Part shown: positions 43,801-50,521 of the stretch, piece by piece
Position numbering within the stretch: the first letter of the stretch is position 1
How the letters are laid out: the number at the start of each line of letters is the position of its first letter
Source of the DNA: an uncultured Caulobacter sp.
GTDB taxonomy: Bacteria; Pseudomonadota; Alphaproteobacteria; Caulobacterales; Caulobacteraceae
Length of the DNA stretch: 64,000 nucleotides
Direction: 5' to 3'
Assembly: GCF_937900395.1 (NCBI RefSeq)
Contig: NZ_CALCDX010000215.1
Span: forward strand, 1-64,000
Notes under the pieces: model-generated
What the model was told of the DNA's origin: nothing
The model's input: only the letters and a program-made list of their open reading frames with translations
Database searches by the model: none
Position numbers and translations under genes: made by a program

Positions 43801-45080
43801 ACGTTGTGGGTGGTTTCACCGCCAACACGATCGCCCTGGGCGACAACGCCGTCGTCAACCTGTCGACGACCGGCGCCAACACGTTCAGCGGCCTGGGTTC
43901 GTCGGGCAAGGGTGTCACCATCAACGGCGGCGCCAAGATCGACACTATCACCGGCACGGCTCAGAGCGACACGATCAACACGGGCGCTGGTAACGACGTC
44001 GTCGCCGCCGACCGTGGCGACAACGTTCTGTCGCTGGGCGCTGGCGATGACACCGCCTCGGCCAAGGACGGCAACGACACCTACTCGGTCGGCACCGGCT
44101 GGGACAAGGTTTCGGACAACGTCGGCACCGGCCTGGACGGCTCGAAGGCGACCAACGCGGTCACCACGAGCGGTGGCCTGGTCCAAGTGCAGATCGACGT
44201 GGTTGGCGACGGCCTCGGTGGTGGCGACATCGACCAGTACCTGGCCGTCGGCGAAGGTGCGGACCTCAGCCTCAGCTGGACCGGCAACGTCCTGAACTCG
44301 GGCAGCGCGACCCTCAACGGTTCGCTGGCTCAAGTGGTCTCGGCCGGCACGACGATCGCTGGCTCGGCTAACTCCGACTTCGTCGTGGCCACCAGCGCTG
44401 CGGCCACCTTCACGTTCAACGGCGGCAACGGCGCTGACGTGTTCCTGGGTCAGACCGCTGGCACCGCCTACACCTTCAACGGTGGCGCGGGTAACGACGG
44501 CTTTGTCGGCAACACCGGCGTCGACGACGTGACCGGCGGCGACGGCGCCGACAAGATCGTGCTCAGCCAGAACGGCTCGGTCGATGCGGCCGCCGACATC
44601 GTCCACATCGCGGACGGCGAATCGACCGCTGCGGCCTACGACCAAGTCGTCGGTTTCGGCGCCATCGCCGGCGCTAACGCCGACACGCTGGACCTAGCTT
44701 CGACGGTGATCGCTGCTAACACCGCCGGCACCAATGGTGTGAACTTCGGCACCGGCGCCACGACCGTGGCCTCGCACGCCATCGTCAACGGCGTCGTGAC
44801 CTTCGACAACGTCGACGTCTACGCCGGCGCCGAGACGGTGGGTACGGGCGCTGGCCAGCTGTCGCTGGGCAATGTCCTGTCCTACCTGTCGACCGCGCTG
44901 AACGGCACCGGCGCGACGGTCGCCTTCGCCTGGGACCGCACCGGTGACGGCGTGACCGCTGACGACAGCACCTTCATCTTCCAAGATGGCGCTGTTGACA
45001 CGGTCGTCCAATTGGTCGGCCTGACGGGTGTGGTCGCTCTCGGCACGGCCGCCGGCGCCAACACCATCCTCATCGCCTAG
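40821..45080 (+). CDS. S-layer-type RTX protein with RsaA-like N-terminal anchor
   Basis: A 1419-residue, acidic, Thr/Asn/Ala-rich surface protein. The ATG at 40821 follows GGGAGA. Residues 1 to about 245 (MAYTTDQLKTAYTNANLGKG, YQFFTGKAPSAAGLDFLVDS) closely resemble the N-terminus of Caulobacter RsaA, the part that binds smooth lipopolysaccharide. The rest differs from RsaA as I recall it. RTX-type Ca-binding repeats occur near residues 522-558, 756-793, 1036-1090 (INTGAGNDVVAADRGDNVLS) and 1200-1246. The C-terminus (AAGANTILIA) is of the type I secretion type. No rsaDEF-like exporter genes lie nearby, so it would rely on one encoded elsewhere. RsaA itself has 1026 residues. A strong terminator follows. 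Confidence 0.9.
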   Translation: MAYTTDQLKTAYTNANLGKGPDAATLLTLDAFATQSQTGGISDAVALSKTYALVNGTTAVAISTYQFFTGKAPSAAGLDFLVDSTTNTSDLNDAAYAKFNQENRFVNFAINLATGSGQGAAAFSAAYKDVSITQAVASAYDKIIGNSAAAAAGVDVAAAVAYLSRAENVNYLSTFIKANTGLTSATDVDLAVKAAIIGQILSIATTTGLGGYAASTAKMIADLGDDGVLTVDSAAGNDIFANYPSAGSSVVTLTNGTDIKSGNLFESNLVYTPDGGDRINALQNEDVLTGQGVNPTLNVVLGNSNDNGANNVTPVLNNIQTVKAQFTGNTNTLDLRSANNIQTLEVSRITANAGSATFQNISQPAANLSVANTTSVLQNVTFNYVTGVLDGSRATADADAGKLNLTNATLNTLTIGNTGNTEGFEALALTSTGVNNVKTLQATDLETLTVSGTGSLAIVNTTETNEATTVATGGLAIGDGIGIRAVDLSAFKGTTSIDITSAIGLRNDPLNSGASFYGNVKGGEGADTFWVRSSIAGETTKADVINGGDGVDTIRFYGGSISEKAKISNVEALEIRNNGGANQVADLDAFDAALTSVLLRDESAGASTFKLDSISKTLAESGKIVLQHGITGTSGQTVTLNLKDGSGASDTVAISVTNGLNTDTTFNYTLEIDGDNKADGTQTGIAVENVTIADNDTETNIVTLTKAAEHTGTIKLTGGTADLDFTVNSTLVAKTIDAEAQLSNLRLTVGAADQAIKLGAGNDILTFNGLDTLTGADVLTDAGGVDTVRAAFSKDVTGTPSLAGIEKFHIVATENTTIDLSKAGTITELAILSDKAVDGSGDLSPLTAEPFGIVAGVDKTDIITLKNTALSTLNFFGDNDTDDVTPANQSLVQTFNGVTLENNSVETLAVNINSSLDPDLGATSYALGKLTAHGVKTATIAVGNEVTGGAATTVDNVFAKNLESLKVTATGTVNLGTIVGSATNNSLKVLDASNVVGGFTANTIALGDNAVVNLSTTGANTFSGLGSSGKGVTINGGAKIDTITGTAQSDTINTGAGNDVVAADRGDNVLSLGAGDDTASAKDGNDTYSVGTGWDKVSDNVGTGLDGSKATNAVTTSGGLVQVQIDVVGDGLGGGDIDQYLAVGEGADLSLSWTGNVLNSGSATLNGSLAQVVSAGTTIAGSANSDFVVATSAAATFTFNGGNGADVFLGQTAGTAYTFNGGAGNDGFVGNTGVDDVTGGDGADKIVLSQNGSVDAAADIVHIADGESTAAAYDQVVGFGAIAGANADTLDLASTVIAANTAGTNGVNFGTGATTVASHAIVNGVVTFDNVDVYAGAETVGTGAGQLSLGNVLSYLSTALNGTGATVAFAWDRTGDGVTADDSTFIFQDGAVDTVVQLVGLTGVVALGTAAGANTILIA

Positions 45081-45104
45081 GTTGACGATGAGTTGAGGAC
45101 TAGG

Positions 45105-45134
45105 AAGGGCCCGCCGCATGGCGGGCCCTTTTTA
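45105..45134 (+). terminator. Strong intrinsic terminator of the S-layer-type gene
   Basis: An 11-bp stem (aagggcccgcc with ggcgggccctt), 4-base loop and T run. It would separate the S-layer transcript from the methyltransferase gene. Confidence 0.92.
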
Positions 45135-45174
45135 GGGAAGATGTTCCAATAGGCGTAACGGCAGGCCTTAGACC

Positions 45175-45184
45175 GGGGGGGGGG
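45175..45184 (+). repeat. G10 homopolymer just before the methyltransferase start
   Basis: Ten consecutive G lie three bases before the GTG start codon at 45188, occupying the ribosome-site position. Tracts of this length are prone to slippage in replication and in sequencing. Confidence 0.85.
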
Positions 45185-45187
45185 CAC

Positions 45188-46726
45188 GTGTCAGTTGAGT
45201 GGAGTGAGGGTTACGTCACCGACGTAAATTACACCTTCGGATACTACGGGGAGCTCAATCCGAGCCGGTCGGTTCTTCCGCTGATTGCAAACGGATACCA
45301 ACCGCCGACCTTCCGCGCCGGATGTGAGCTTGGCTTTGGTCAAGGGCTCTCGCTGGCGCTCCACGCCGCGCTGCAGCCGAATATCGATTGGTGTGGCACA
45401 GACTTCAATCCTGCCCACGCCAGTTTCGCCCAGTCGCTGGTGGACACCGCGGAAGGCAAGGCTCGGCTCTACGATGAAGCTTTCGCCGAGTTCTGCGAAC
45501 GCCGCGATCTCCCTGATTTTGACTTCATCGGCCTGCACGGCGTCTGGACCTGGATTTCCAATGAAAACCGCAAGGTCTTGGTCGATTTCATCCGCCGCAA
45601 GCTCAAGCCCGGCGGCGTGCTTTATATCAGCTACAATACGAATCCTGGCTGGGCGGCGAGCGCGCCCCTGCGCCACCTGTTGAAGCGACACGCCGACATC
45701 ATGGGCGTCCCCGGTGAGGGCGCAGCGGCTCGTATCGACGGGGCGATCGACTTCGTCGAGCGGCTCCTGGACGCCAAGCCGGGCTATCTGCAGGCCAACC
45801 CCAGCGTCGCCGAGCGCTTCAAGCGGCTCAAGACACAAGATCGCAGCTATATCGCGCATGAGTACATGAACCGCGACTGGCAGCCGATGAGCTTTGGCGA
45901 GGTTGAGGAGTGGCTCTCAGACGCCAAGCTCAGCTTTGTGTGCTCGGCCCATACCCTTGATCACACGACGGGCATCAACCTGACGCCTGATCAGTCGGCT
46001 CTCATCCAGACTGTTTCCGATGCGTCTTTGCGCGAAACCGTTCGCGACTACTGCACCAACCAGCAGTTCAGGCGCGACTATTGGATCAAGGGGCCGCGCA
46101 AGCTGTCAGCCTCGGCTCAGGTCGAGGCGTTTAGAGCGTTGCGTGTCGTGCTTGTCACGCCGCGCGCGGACTGGCCGACGACCGCGCCGGGCGTGCTGGG
46201 GCCAGCCGACCTCAATCCTACCGTCTACGGTCCAATCCTCGAATTCCTCGCCGATCACGAGCCTCACGCCATTGCGGAGGTGGTCGATGGGCTGGCCGAA
46301 GGCCTCAACCTGGCCCAGGTCAGCCAGGCCCTGTCGATCCTCCAAGGTCTTGGCGTGGTCCAACCCGCCGCGGAGCCAGAGGTCTGCAAGCAATCTGCAG
46401 CCGCATCGAGGGCTCTGAACAAGACGCTCGCCGCGCGGGCCCTGTCTGAGACGGCGGCGAGCCACCTGACGTCGCCGATCACGGGCGCGGCGATCAACGC
46501 GACCCGCGTGCAACAACTCTTCTGGCTTGCTCACAAGGCGGGTGAAGAGGGCTCCGAGGCCTTGGCCAAGTCCGCATGGCTGGCTCTTCGCAGCATCAAC
46601 CAGGTTCTCGTCAAGGACGGCATCGCCCTGCAGACGGAAGACGAGAACCTCGACCAGTTGCGGGATCAGGCGCGCGCCTGGACGGAGAACCTTCTTCCCG
46701 TCTGGACCAAGCTCGCCGTCGTCTAG
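45188..46726 (+). CDS. Class I methyltransferase with regulatory domain (PKMT type)
   Basis: A 512-residue cytoplasmic SAM-dependent methyltransferase. The Rossmann domain covers about residues 5-200, with motif I CELGFGQGLSLALHAA, acidic motif II DWCGTDFNPAHA, and motif IV DFIGLHGVWTWIS. A helical methyltransferase-regulatory domain (about 215-310, DRSYIAHEYMNRDWQPMSF) and a C-terminal winged-helix-like part follow. This layout is that of Rickettsia PKMT1/PKMT2, which methylate lysines of the surface protein OmpB. Its place right behind an S-layer protein gene suggests that protein as substrate. Start GTG is preceded by a G10 tract instead of a normal ribosome site. Confidence 0.82.
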   Translation: MSVEWSEGYVTDVNYTFGYYGELNPSRSVLPLIANGYQPPTFRAGCELGFGQGLSLALHAALQPNIDWCGTDFNPAHASFAQSLVDTAEGKARLYDEAFAEFCERRDLPDFDFIGLHGVWTWISNENRKVLVDFIRRKLKPGGVLYISYNTNPGWAASAPLRHLLKRHADIMGVPGEGAAARIDGAIDFVERLLDAKPGYLQANPSVAERFKRLKTQDRSYIAHEYMNRDWQPMSFGEVEEWLSDAKLSFVCSAHTLDHTTGINLTPDQSALIQTVSDASLRETVRDYCTNQQFRRDYWIKGPRKLSASAQVEAFRALRVVLVTPRADWPTTAPGVLGPADLNPTVYGPILEFLADHEPHAIAEVVDGLAEGLNLAQVSQALSILQGLGVVQPAAEPEVCKQSAAASRALNKTLAARALSETAASHLTSPITGAAINATRVQQLFWLAHKAGEEGSEALAKSAWLALRSINQVLVKDGIALQTEDENLDQLRDQARAWTENLLPVWTKLAVV

Positions 46727-46971
46727 GGATCGTAGTGGGGCGGCGTCGATCGTCGCCCTACGCCCTCATAGAGAGTGGTCAAGATGATAAACTCGCTCTT
46801 GGGGATTTTATGTGTGCGGACGCAAGTACTGTTTAAAAATTCGGGTTGCGCTTTGGTCCGTCAAGCAGAAAATGGGTTTAACATTTTTTATAATTTGGAC
46901 CTTTGATTCTCCGCGCAACCTCCAATATGTGAGCCCAGGTTAACGGTACTGAGCAAAAATAGAGTCTTCTC

Positions 46972-48096
46972 GTGAGCGACGGGTTATATCTCCCCTCTCT
47001 AGTCTCGTTGTTCTCTGCGGCGGGCTTGGACAAAGTTCAGTGGTTGGAAGCACTTGAGCAACTCGCATTCGTGACAGGCTCCAGCCGGGCACAGCTCATC
47101 GGCGTAGGAGCGCCACACGGCGTAACCTTCAACTGGGTCACGGGCATATCCCAAGAAATCTTGGAAGAGTTCGAGGCGCTAGACGGCGGTAACCCGCTGG
47201 TCAATCCCAGGGTTGCGGCGGGTTTGAAGGCGCCGGAGCTCGCAGTCGTGAGCGAGGTCGACTACGACCGTGAGGCGCTGACCATCGACAACAGGGCCTA
47301 TGCCGACTTTGTCGAGAGGGCGGACTATCCGTTCGGATGTCAAACCAACTTGATCGCCAAGTCGGACCTTCTTGTTGGGTTGTCGATCCTTCGCTCCCGC
47401 CAGGAGGGACGCACGACGGCAGTTGAGCGGCAGGTGCTGTCGGCTGTCGCGCCTTATGCTCGAGCGGCCGCAGTGAGCCAGCTGGCGCTTGAGGGGGAGG
47501 CCGAATTGGTTGTCCAGAACGCCCTCGATAAGGTGCGCGCGGCGATCTTCCTGTGCGATCGCATCGGCAAGGTCAGGGGTATGTCGCCGGCCGCCGAGGC
47601 GCTTGTGGGCGCTGGCGGGCCCCTGAGGTTAAACGAGGGGCGTCTTGGCGCGGCAGAGCAGGGTGACGCCGTCCTGCAACGTAGTCTAGCTCAGGTTGCA
47701 TCGCAGCCCCACGTGATGCTTGTCCTCCCCGCCGATCGGGATGGGCAGGAGCCGCTGGGCTTGGATATTTTCCGTATGCCGGGATGGGGGTGGTCGTTGG
47801 GCTTTTCCGTTCACAGCCTAATCGTCGTGCGAAGCGCCTCGCATAATTCAGACGAGATAAGCCGGGTGCTCAGCGCACCTCAAGGCGCTGAGCCACTCAC
47901 TCAACGAGAGAAGACGTGTCTTCAACTCATTTCGCATGGGATGCGCGTGGGGGCGATTGCTGAGCACCTTGATTTGGCCAGCGTGACTATTGAGCTCTAT
48001 CTCAAGAATGCCCGCCGGAAGCTGAACGCCAAGACTTTGCCGGAAGCCGTCGCCAGGGCGATCCTTACGCGTCAGATAAAAGGAGATTACTTCTAG
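46972..48096 (+). CDS. LuxR-family transcriptional regulator
   Basis: A 374-residue regulator starting with GTG at 46972. The C-terminal HTH covers about residues 308-370 (EPLTQREKTCLQLISHGMRVGAIAEHLDLASVTIELYLKNARRKL). The N-terminal ~290 residues have no recognised sensor domain, although the part around 185-280 (VRAAIFLCDRIGKVRGMSPAAEALVG) resembles a PAS-like fold. It may regulate the S-layer/methyltransferase genes upstream. The 245-base gap before it is AT-rich and holds its promoter. Its TAG stop lies exactly at the IS insertion point and is kept in both forms. Confidence 0.85.
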   Translation: MSDGLYLPSLVSLFSAAGLDKVQWLEALEQLAFVTGSSRAQLIGVGAPHGVTFNWVTGISQEILEEFEALDGGNPLVNPRVAAGLKAPELAVVSEVDYDREALTIDNRAYADFVERADYPFGCQTNLIAKSDLLVGLSILRSRQEGRTTAVERQVLSAVAPYARAAAVSQLALEGEAELVVQNALDKVRAAIFLCDRIGKVRGMSPAAEALVGAGGPLRLNEGRLGAAEQGDAVLQRSLAQVASQPHVMLVLPADRDGQEPLGLDIFRMPGWGWSLGFSVHSLIVVRSASHNSDEISRVLSAPQGAEPLTQREKTCLQLISHGMRVGAIAEHLDLASVTIELYLKNARRKLNAKTLPEAVARAILTRQIKGDYF

Positions 48097-48923
48097 GCTC
48101 AGGACTCATAGCCAGAACAGCACCGTAGCGGCGAGAGCTATGGCGGACAGGAAGACGGTCGGGCAGCGATCGTGGCGAGTGGCGACCCGTCGCCAGTCCT
48201 TCAGCCTGCCGAACATGATTTCGATCCGGTCTCGCCGCTTGTAGCGACGCTTGTCGTAACGGATGGGTTCGGTGCGGGTTTTGCGGCCTGGGATGCACGG
48301 CGTGATGCCCTTGGCCTGCAAGGCGTCCCTGAACCAGTCCGCATCATAGCCCCGATCACCGAGCAGCCACTGCGCCCGTGGAAGGCTGTCCAGCAGGCCG
48401 GCGGCGCCGGTGTAGTCGCTGACCTGACCCGCTGTCATGAACAGGCTGATGGGCCTGCCGTTCGCATCGGTCACGGCGTGGAGCTTGGTGTTCATGCCGC
48501 CTTTCGTGCGTGCGATCAGCCACCCAAGGCCCCCCTTTTTGCCCGCAGGCTCGAAGCCGTGCGGTGCGCCTTGAGATAGGTCGCGTCGATCACGGCCGTG
48601 CGGCGTTCGGTCTGAGCCCCGGACAGGCCCTCTATCATCCGGATGAAGACGCCAGCCTCACTCCATCGCTTCCAGCGGTTGTAGAGGGTCTTGTGCGGCC
48701 CGTAGGCCGCCGGCGCGTCTCGCCAGCGGAGGCCGTTGCGGTTGACGAAGATGATCCCGCTCAACACCCGGCGGTCGTCAACGCGCGGCTTGCCGTGGCT
48801 CTTGGGGAAGAAAGGCTCCAGCCGAGCCATCTGCTCGTCCGTCAGCCAATACAGGTCGCTCATATCCAGATTCCTCAGGAGCCTGAATCAGATCGCACGC
48901 CTCACATCAATGGGTCCTGAGCC
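48096..48923 (-). mobile_element. IS5-family (IS427-type) insertion sequence, 828 bp
   Basis: Terminal inverted repeats begin ggctcaggac at the left and end gtcctgagcc at the right. A TA target duplication lies outside both (48094-48095 and 48924-48925). It is inserted into a CTAG that carries the stop codons of both convergent neighbours, the LuxR and integrase genes, without altering either product. Confidence 0.9.
48106..48863 (-). CDS. IS5-family transposase, two frames joined by -1 frameshift
   Basis: The first frame (48516-48863) carries the N-terminal DUF4096-like domain (MSDLYWLTDEQMARLEPFFP, NRWKRWSEAGVF). The second (48106-48495, extended upstream in its frame) carries the DDE catalytic part: KLHAVTDANGRPI, LLGDRGYDADWFR and the final RRDRIEIMFGRLKDWRRV with the Glu. 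A slippery aaaaaggggg-type run (48530-48540 on plus as ccccccttttt) lies at the join, and a -1 shift there makes one protein of about 250 residues, as in other IS427 members. Confidence 0.9.
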
Positions 48924-50116
48924 TAGGCGCGGAGCAAGGTGAACACTCTTTGCTTTGTCCCACCTGAACAATATCCGGCCCACGCTTCCATAAGCTTACG
49001 GCGCTTGTCGAACAAGTCGCCGCGGCGGTAGGCGGCCTCTGCCTTGTTGGCGATTGTATGGGCTAAGGCCATCTCGCAAGCCTCGTGCGAAAAGCCCGTC
49101 GTTTCCGAGGCCCAATCGCGGAACGTTGACCGGAAGCCGTGCACGGTTATGTCGCTTTTCATTCTTCGCAGCAGCATCGCCATGGCCATGGAGGACAGCG
49201 CCGACGCCGACGTCGCTCCTGGGAACACATGACCGACCGACCCAGTCTCCAGCCGCTCGGCGATGATTTTCATCGCCCGGCCTGAGAGGGGAACGCGATG
49301 TTCGCGGCCGGCCTTCATACGATCGGCTGGCACCGTCCAGATCTCCTTTTGGAGATCGATCTCATCCCAAGTCGCGCCCAGCACTTCGCCCGATCTCGCG
49401 CCGGTTAGAATTAGGAACTCCAGGGCACGGGCTGCAACCGCGCTGCGTGTGCGGAGATTGGCCATGAACTCGGGCATGAGGTCGTAGGGAAGTGCCGCAT
49501 GGTGCCCGCGCTTCAATCGCTGTCGCTTGGGTAGAAGCTGGTTCAAATGGCCTCGCCACCGCGCCGGGTTCTCACCAGTGCGTAACCCTTTGGCCTTCGC
49601 CGCATCCAAGACGTTCTCGATCCGCCCCCGCAGGCGCTCGGCCGTCTCGGGCGTGCGTGTCCACAGCGGTTGTAGGACGTCCAGAACGTCCTGAGTGGTG
49701 ATGTCGTTGACCGGGCGCTCGCGGATCGGCGCGGCGTACTTGGTGAGCGTCATCTTCCATTGTGCGGCGTGCTTGGCGTTGCGCCACGAAGGCTGCATGG
49801 CTTCGAGATAAGCGTCGGCGCAGGCGCCGAAGGTCTGCACCTTGTCATCTCTGGCGCGCTCGACCTTGGCGTCGGCGCCCGCCGCCAGCATCGCACGTAA
49901 AGTTGCCGCTTCAGCGCGCGCGTCTGCCAGGGAGAGGTCGCGGCGGCCTCCAAGCCCGAGTTCAACGCGCTTTCCGGCGCGCGTGTACATGAACACCCAC
50001 CGCCGACGCCCGCTTTTATCGATCGACAAATAGAGGCCGCCGCCGTCGGAATGGCGGCCTGGCTTGTTGAGCTTCGCGGCTTGAATCGCGGTCAGTTTGT
50101 GAAGTGAACGTCCCAT
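48923..50116 (-). CDS. int: P4-type tyrosine integrase
   Basis: A 397-residue site-specific recombinase. The start at 50116 follows GGAGG. The N-terminal DUF4102 arm-binding domain begins LTAIQAAKLNKPGRHSDGGGLYLSI. A SAM-like core-binding domain (about 95-180) and the catalytic domain follow. The active-site Arg is in LTGARSGEVLGATWDEID, H-x-x-R in VHGFRSTFRDWASETTGFSHE, and the end ALAHTIANKAEAAYRRGDLF carries the His and the nucleophile Tyr. It should recombine the tRNA-Ser site. Its stop codon is at the IS insertion point and remains intact. Confidence 0.94.
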   Translation of the reverse strand: MGRSLHKLTAIQAAKLNKPGRHSDGGGLYLSIDKSGRRRWVFMYTRAGKRVELGLGGRRDLSLADARAEAATLRAMLAAGADAKVERARDDKVQTFGACADAYLEAMQPSWRNAKHAAQWKMTLTKYAAPIRERPVNDITTQDVLDVLQPLWTRTPETAERLRGRIENVLDAAKAKGLRTGENPARWRGHLNQLLPKRQRLKRGHHAALPYDLMPEFMANLRTRSAVAARALEFLILTGARSGEVLGATWDEIDLQKEIWTVPADRMKAGREHRVPLSGRAMKIIAERLETGSVGHVFPGATSASALSSMAMAMLLRRMKSDITVHGFRSTFRDWASETTGFSHEACEMALAHTIANKAEAAYRRGDLFDKRRKLMEAWAGYCSGGTKQRVFTLLRA

Positions 50117-50134
50117 GCCAAGCCTCCAGCTCAG

Positions 50135-50256
50135 TTCGGTCCCGCTTTTAAACAGCCGCCCGGTCCCACTTCCGGAAACCTCGGCCAGTCGCACTAGCGA
50201 AGCTCGCCGAATTTCATTTTCGGCCCCACTTCGGGTCCCACTTTCGGTCCCATTTT
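50135..50256. repeat. Five short repeats beside the right attachment site
   Basis: Copies of the form ttcggtcccactt lie at about 50135, 50161, 50219, 50232 and 50243; the last three are in tandem. Similar copies occur near the left end (30937-30962). They are likely arm-type binding sites of the integrase. Confidence 0.5.
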
Positions 50257-50385
50257 GTACTCAGGATCGGTTGGGTAGGGGTTGAGCGGAATGACACAGG
50301 ATTGAGAATTAATCTATGAAAATCAACGTCATAATGAGGCGTCGTGAGATGCATTGATGCGATATGGGATTACTGGTTTGGCGGA

Positions 50386-50404
50386 CTCTCTCACCGCCAC
50401 CGCC
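50386..50404 (+). other. Attachment site, right (attR core)
   Basis: An exact copy of the 19-bp tRNA-Ser 3' end (ctctctcaccgccaccgcc), followed by ttttctctt, probably the original tRNA downstream sequence. Confidence 0.88.
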
Positions 50405-50521
50405 TTTTCTCTTCGATCGGTATTTCGAAGCTCCGTGGCGACGCGGGCGCCCGGCGGCCGTACGCCTCCCGGCCGCCCAAGCCTAGGTCCGCGCGATCGT
50501 GCGGAAGAGGGTTGACGCCCT

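Larger units (their letters stand above)
30873..50404. mobile_element. Integrative mobilizable element (19.5 kb) in tRNA-Ser
   Basis: The element is bounded by a perfect 19-bp direct repeat of the tRNA-Ser 3' end. Next to its right end is a P4-type tyrosine integrase. It holds a TraA-type relaxase, TraC/TraD-like genes and an oriT, but no coupling protein or type IV secretion genes, so transfer would need a helper. Cargo includes an S-layer-type protein with a methyltransferase and LuxR regulator, a four-gene operon of unknown function, several regulators, decayed genes and one IS. The T-rich sequence after the right repeat (ccttttctc) looks like the original downstream region of the tRNA. 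Confidence 0.88.
50117..50521. other. Right end of the element and flanking chromosome, no gene
   Basis: From 50117 to 50385 lies the integrase promoter side, with repeats listed separately. The attachment core follows at 50386-50404, then about 115 bases of host chromosome up to the TolC gene end. No coding region is recognised. Confidence 0.6.

Noticed and set aside
42348..44645. Very long open frames on the minus strand opposite the S-layer-type gene
   Set aside because: They are antisense shadows created by the high-GC codon pattern of the real gene; the products are low-complexity and start without ribosome sites.
40821..45080. Assignment as the organism's main rsaA gene
   Set aside because: No rsaD-rsaE-type exporter genes follow, the body differs from RsaA, length is 1419 rather than about 1026, and the gene lies in a mobile element.
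50195..50385. CRISPR-like array in the repeats near the right end
   Set aside because: Repeats are about 13 bases, degenerate and partly in tandem without spacers of even length; no cas genes are present.
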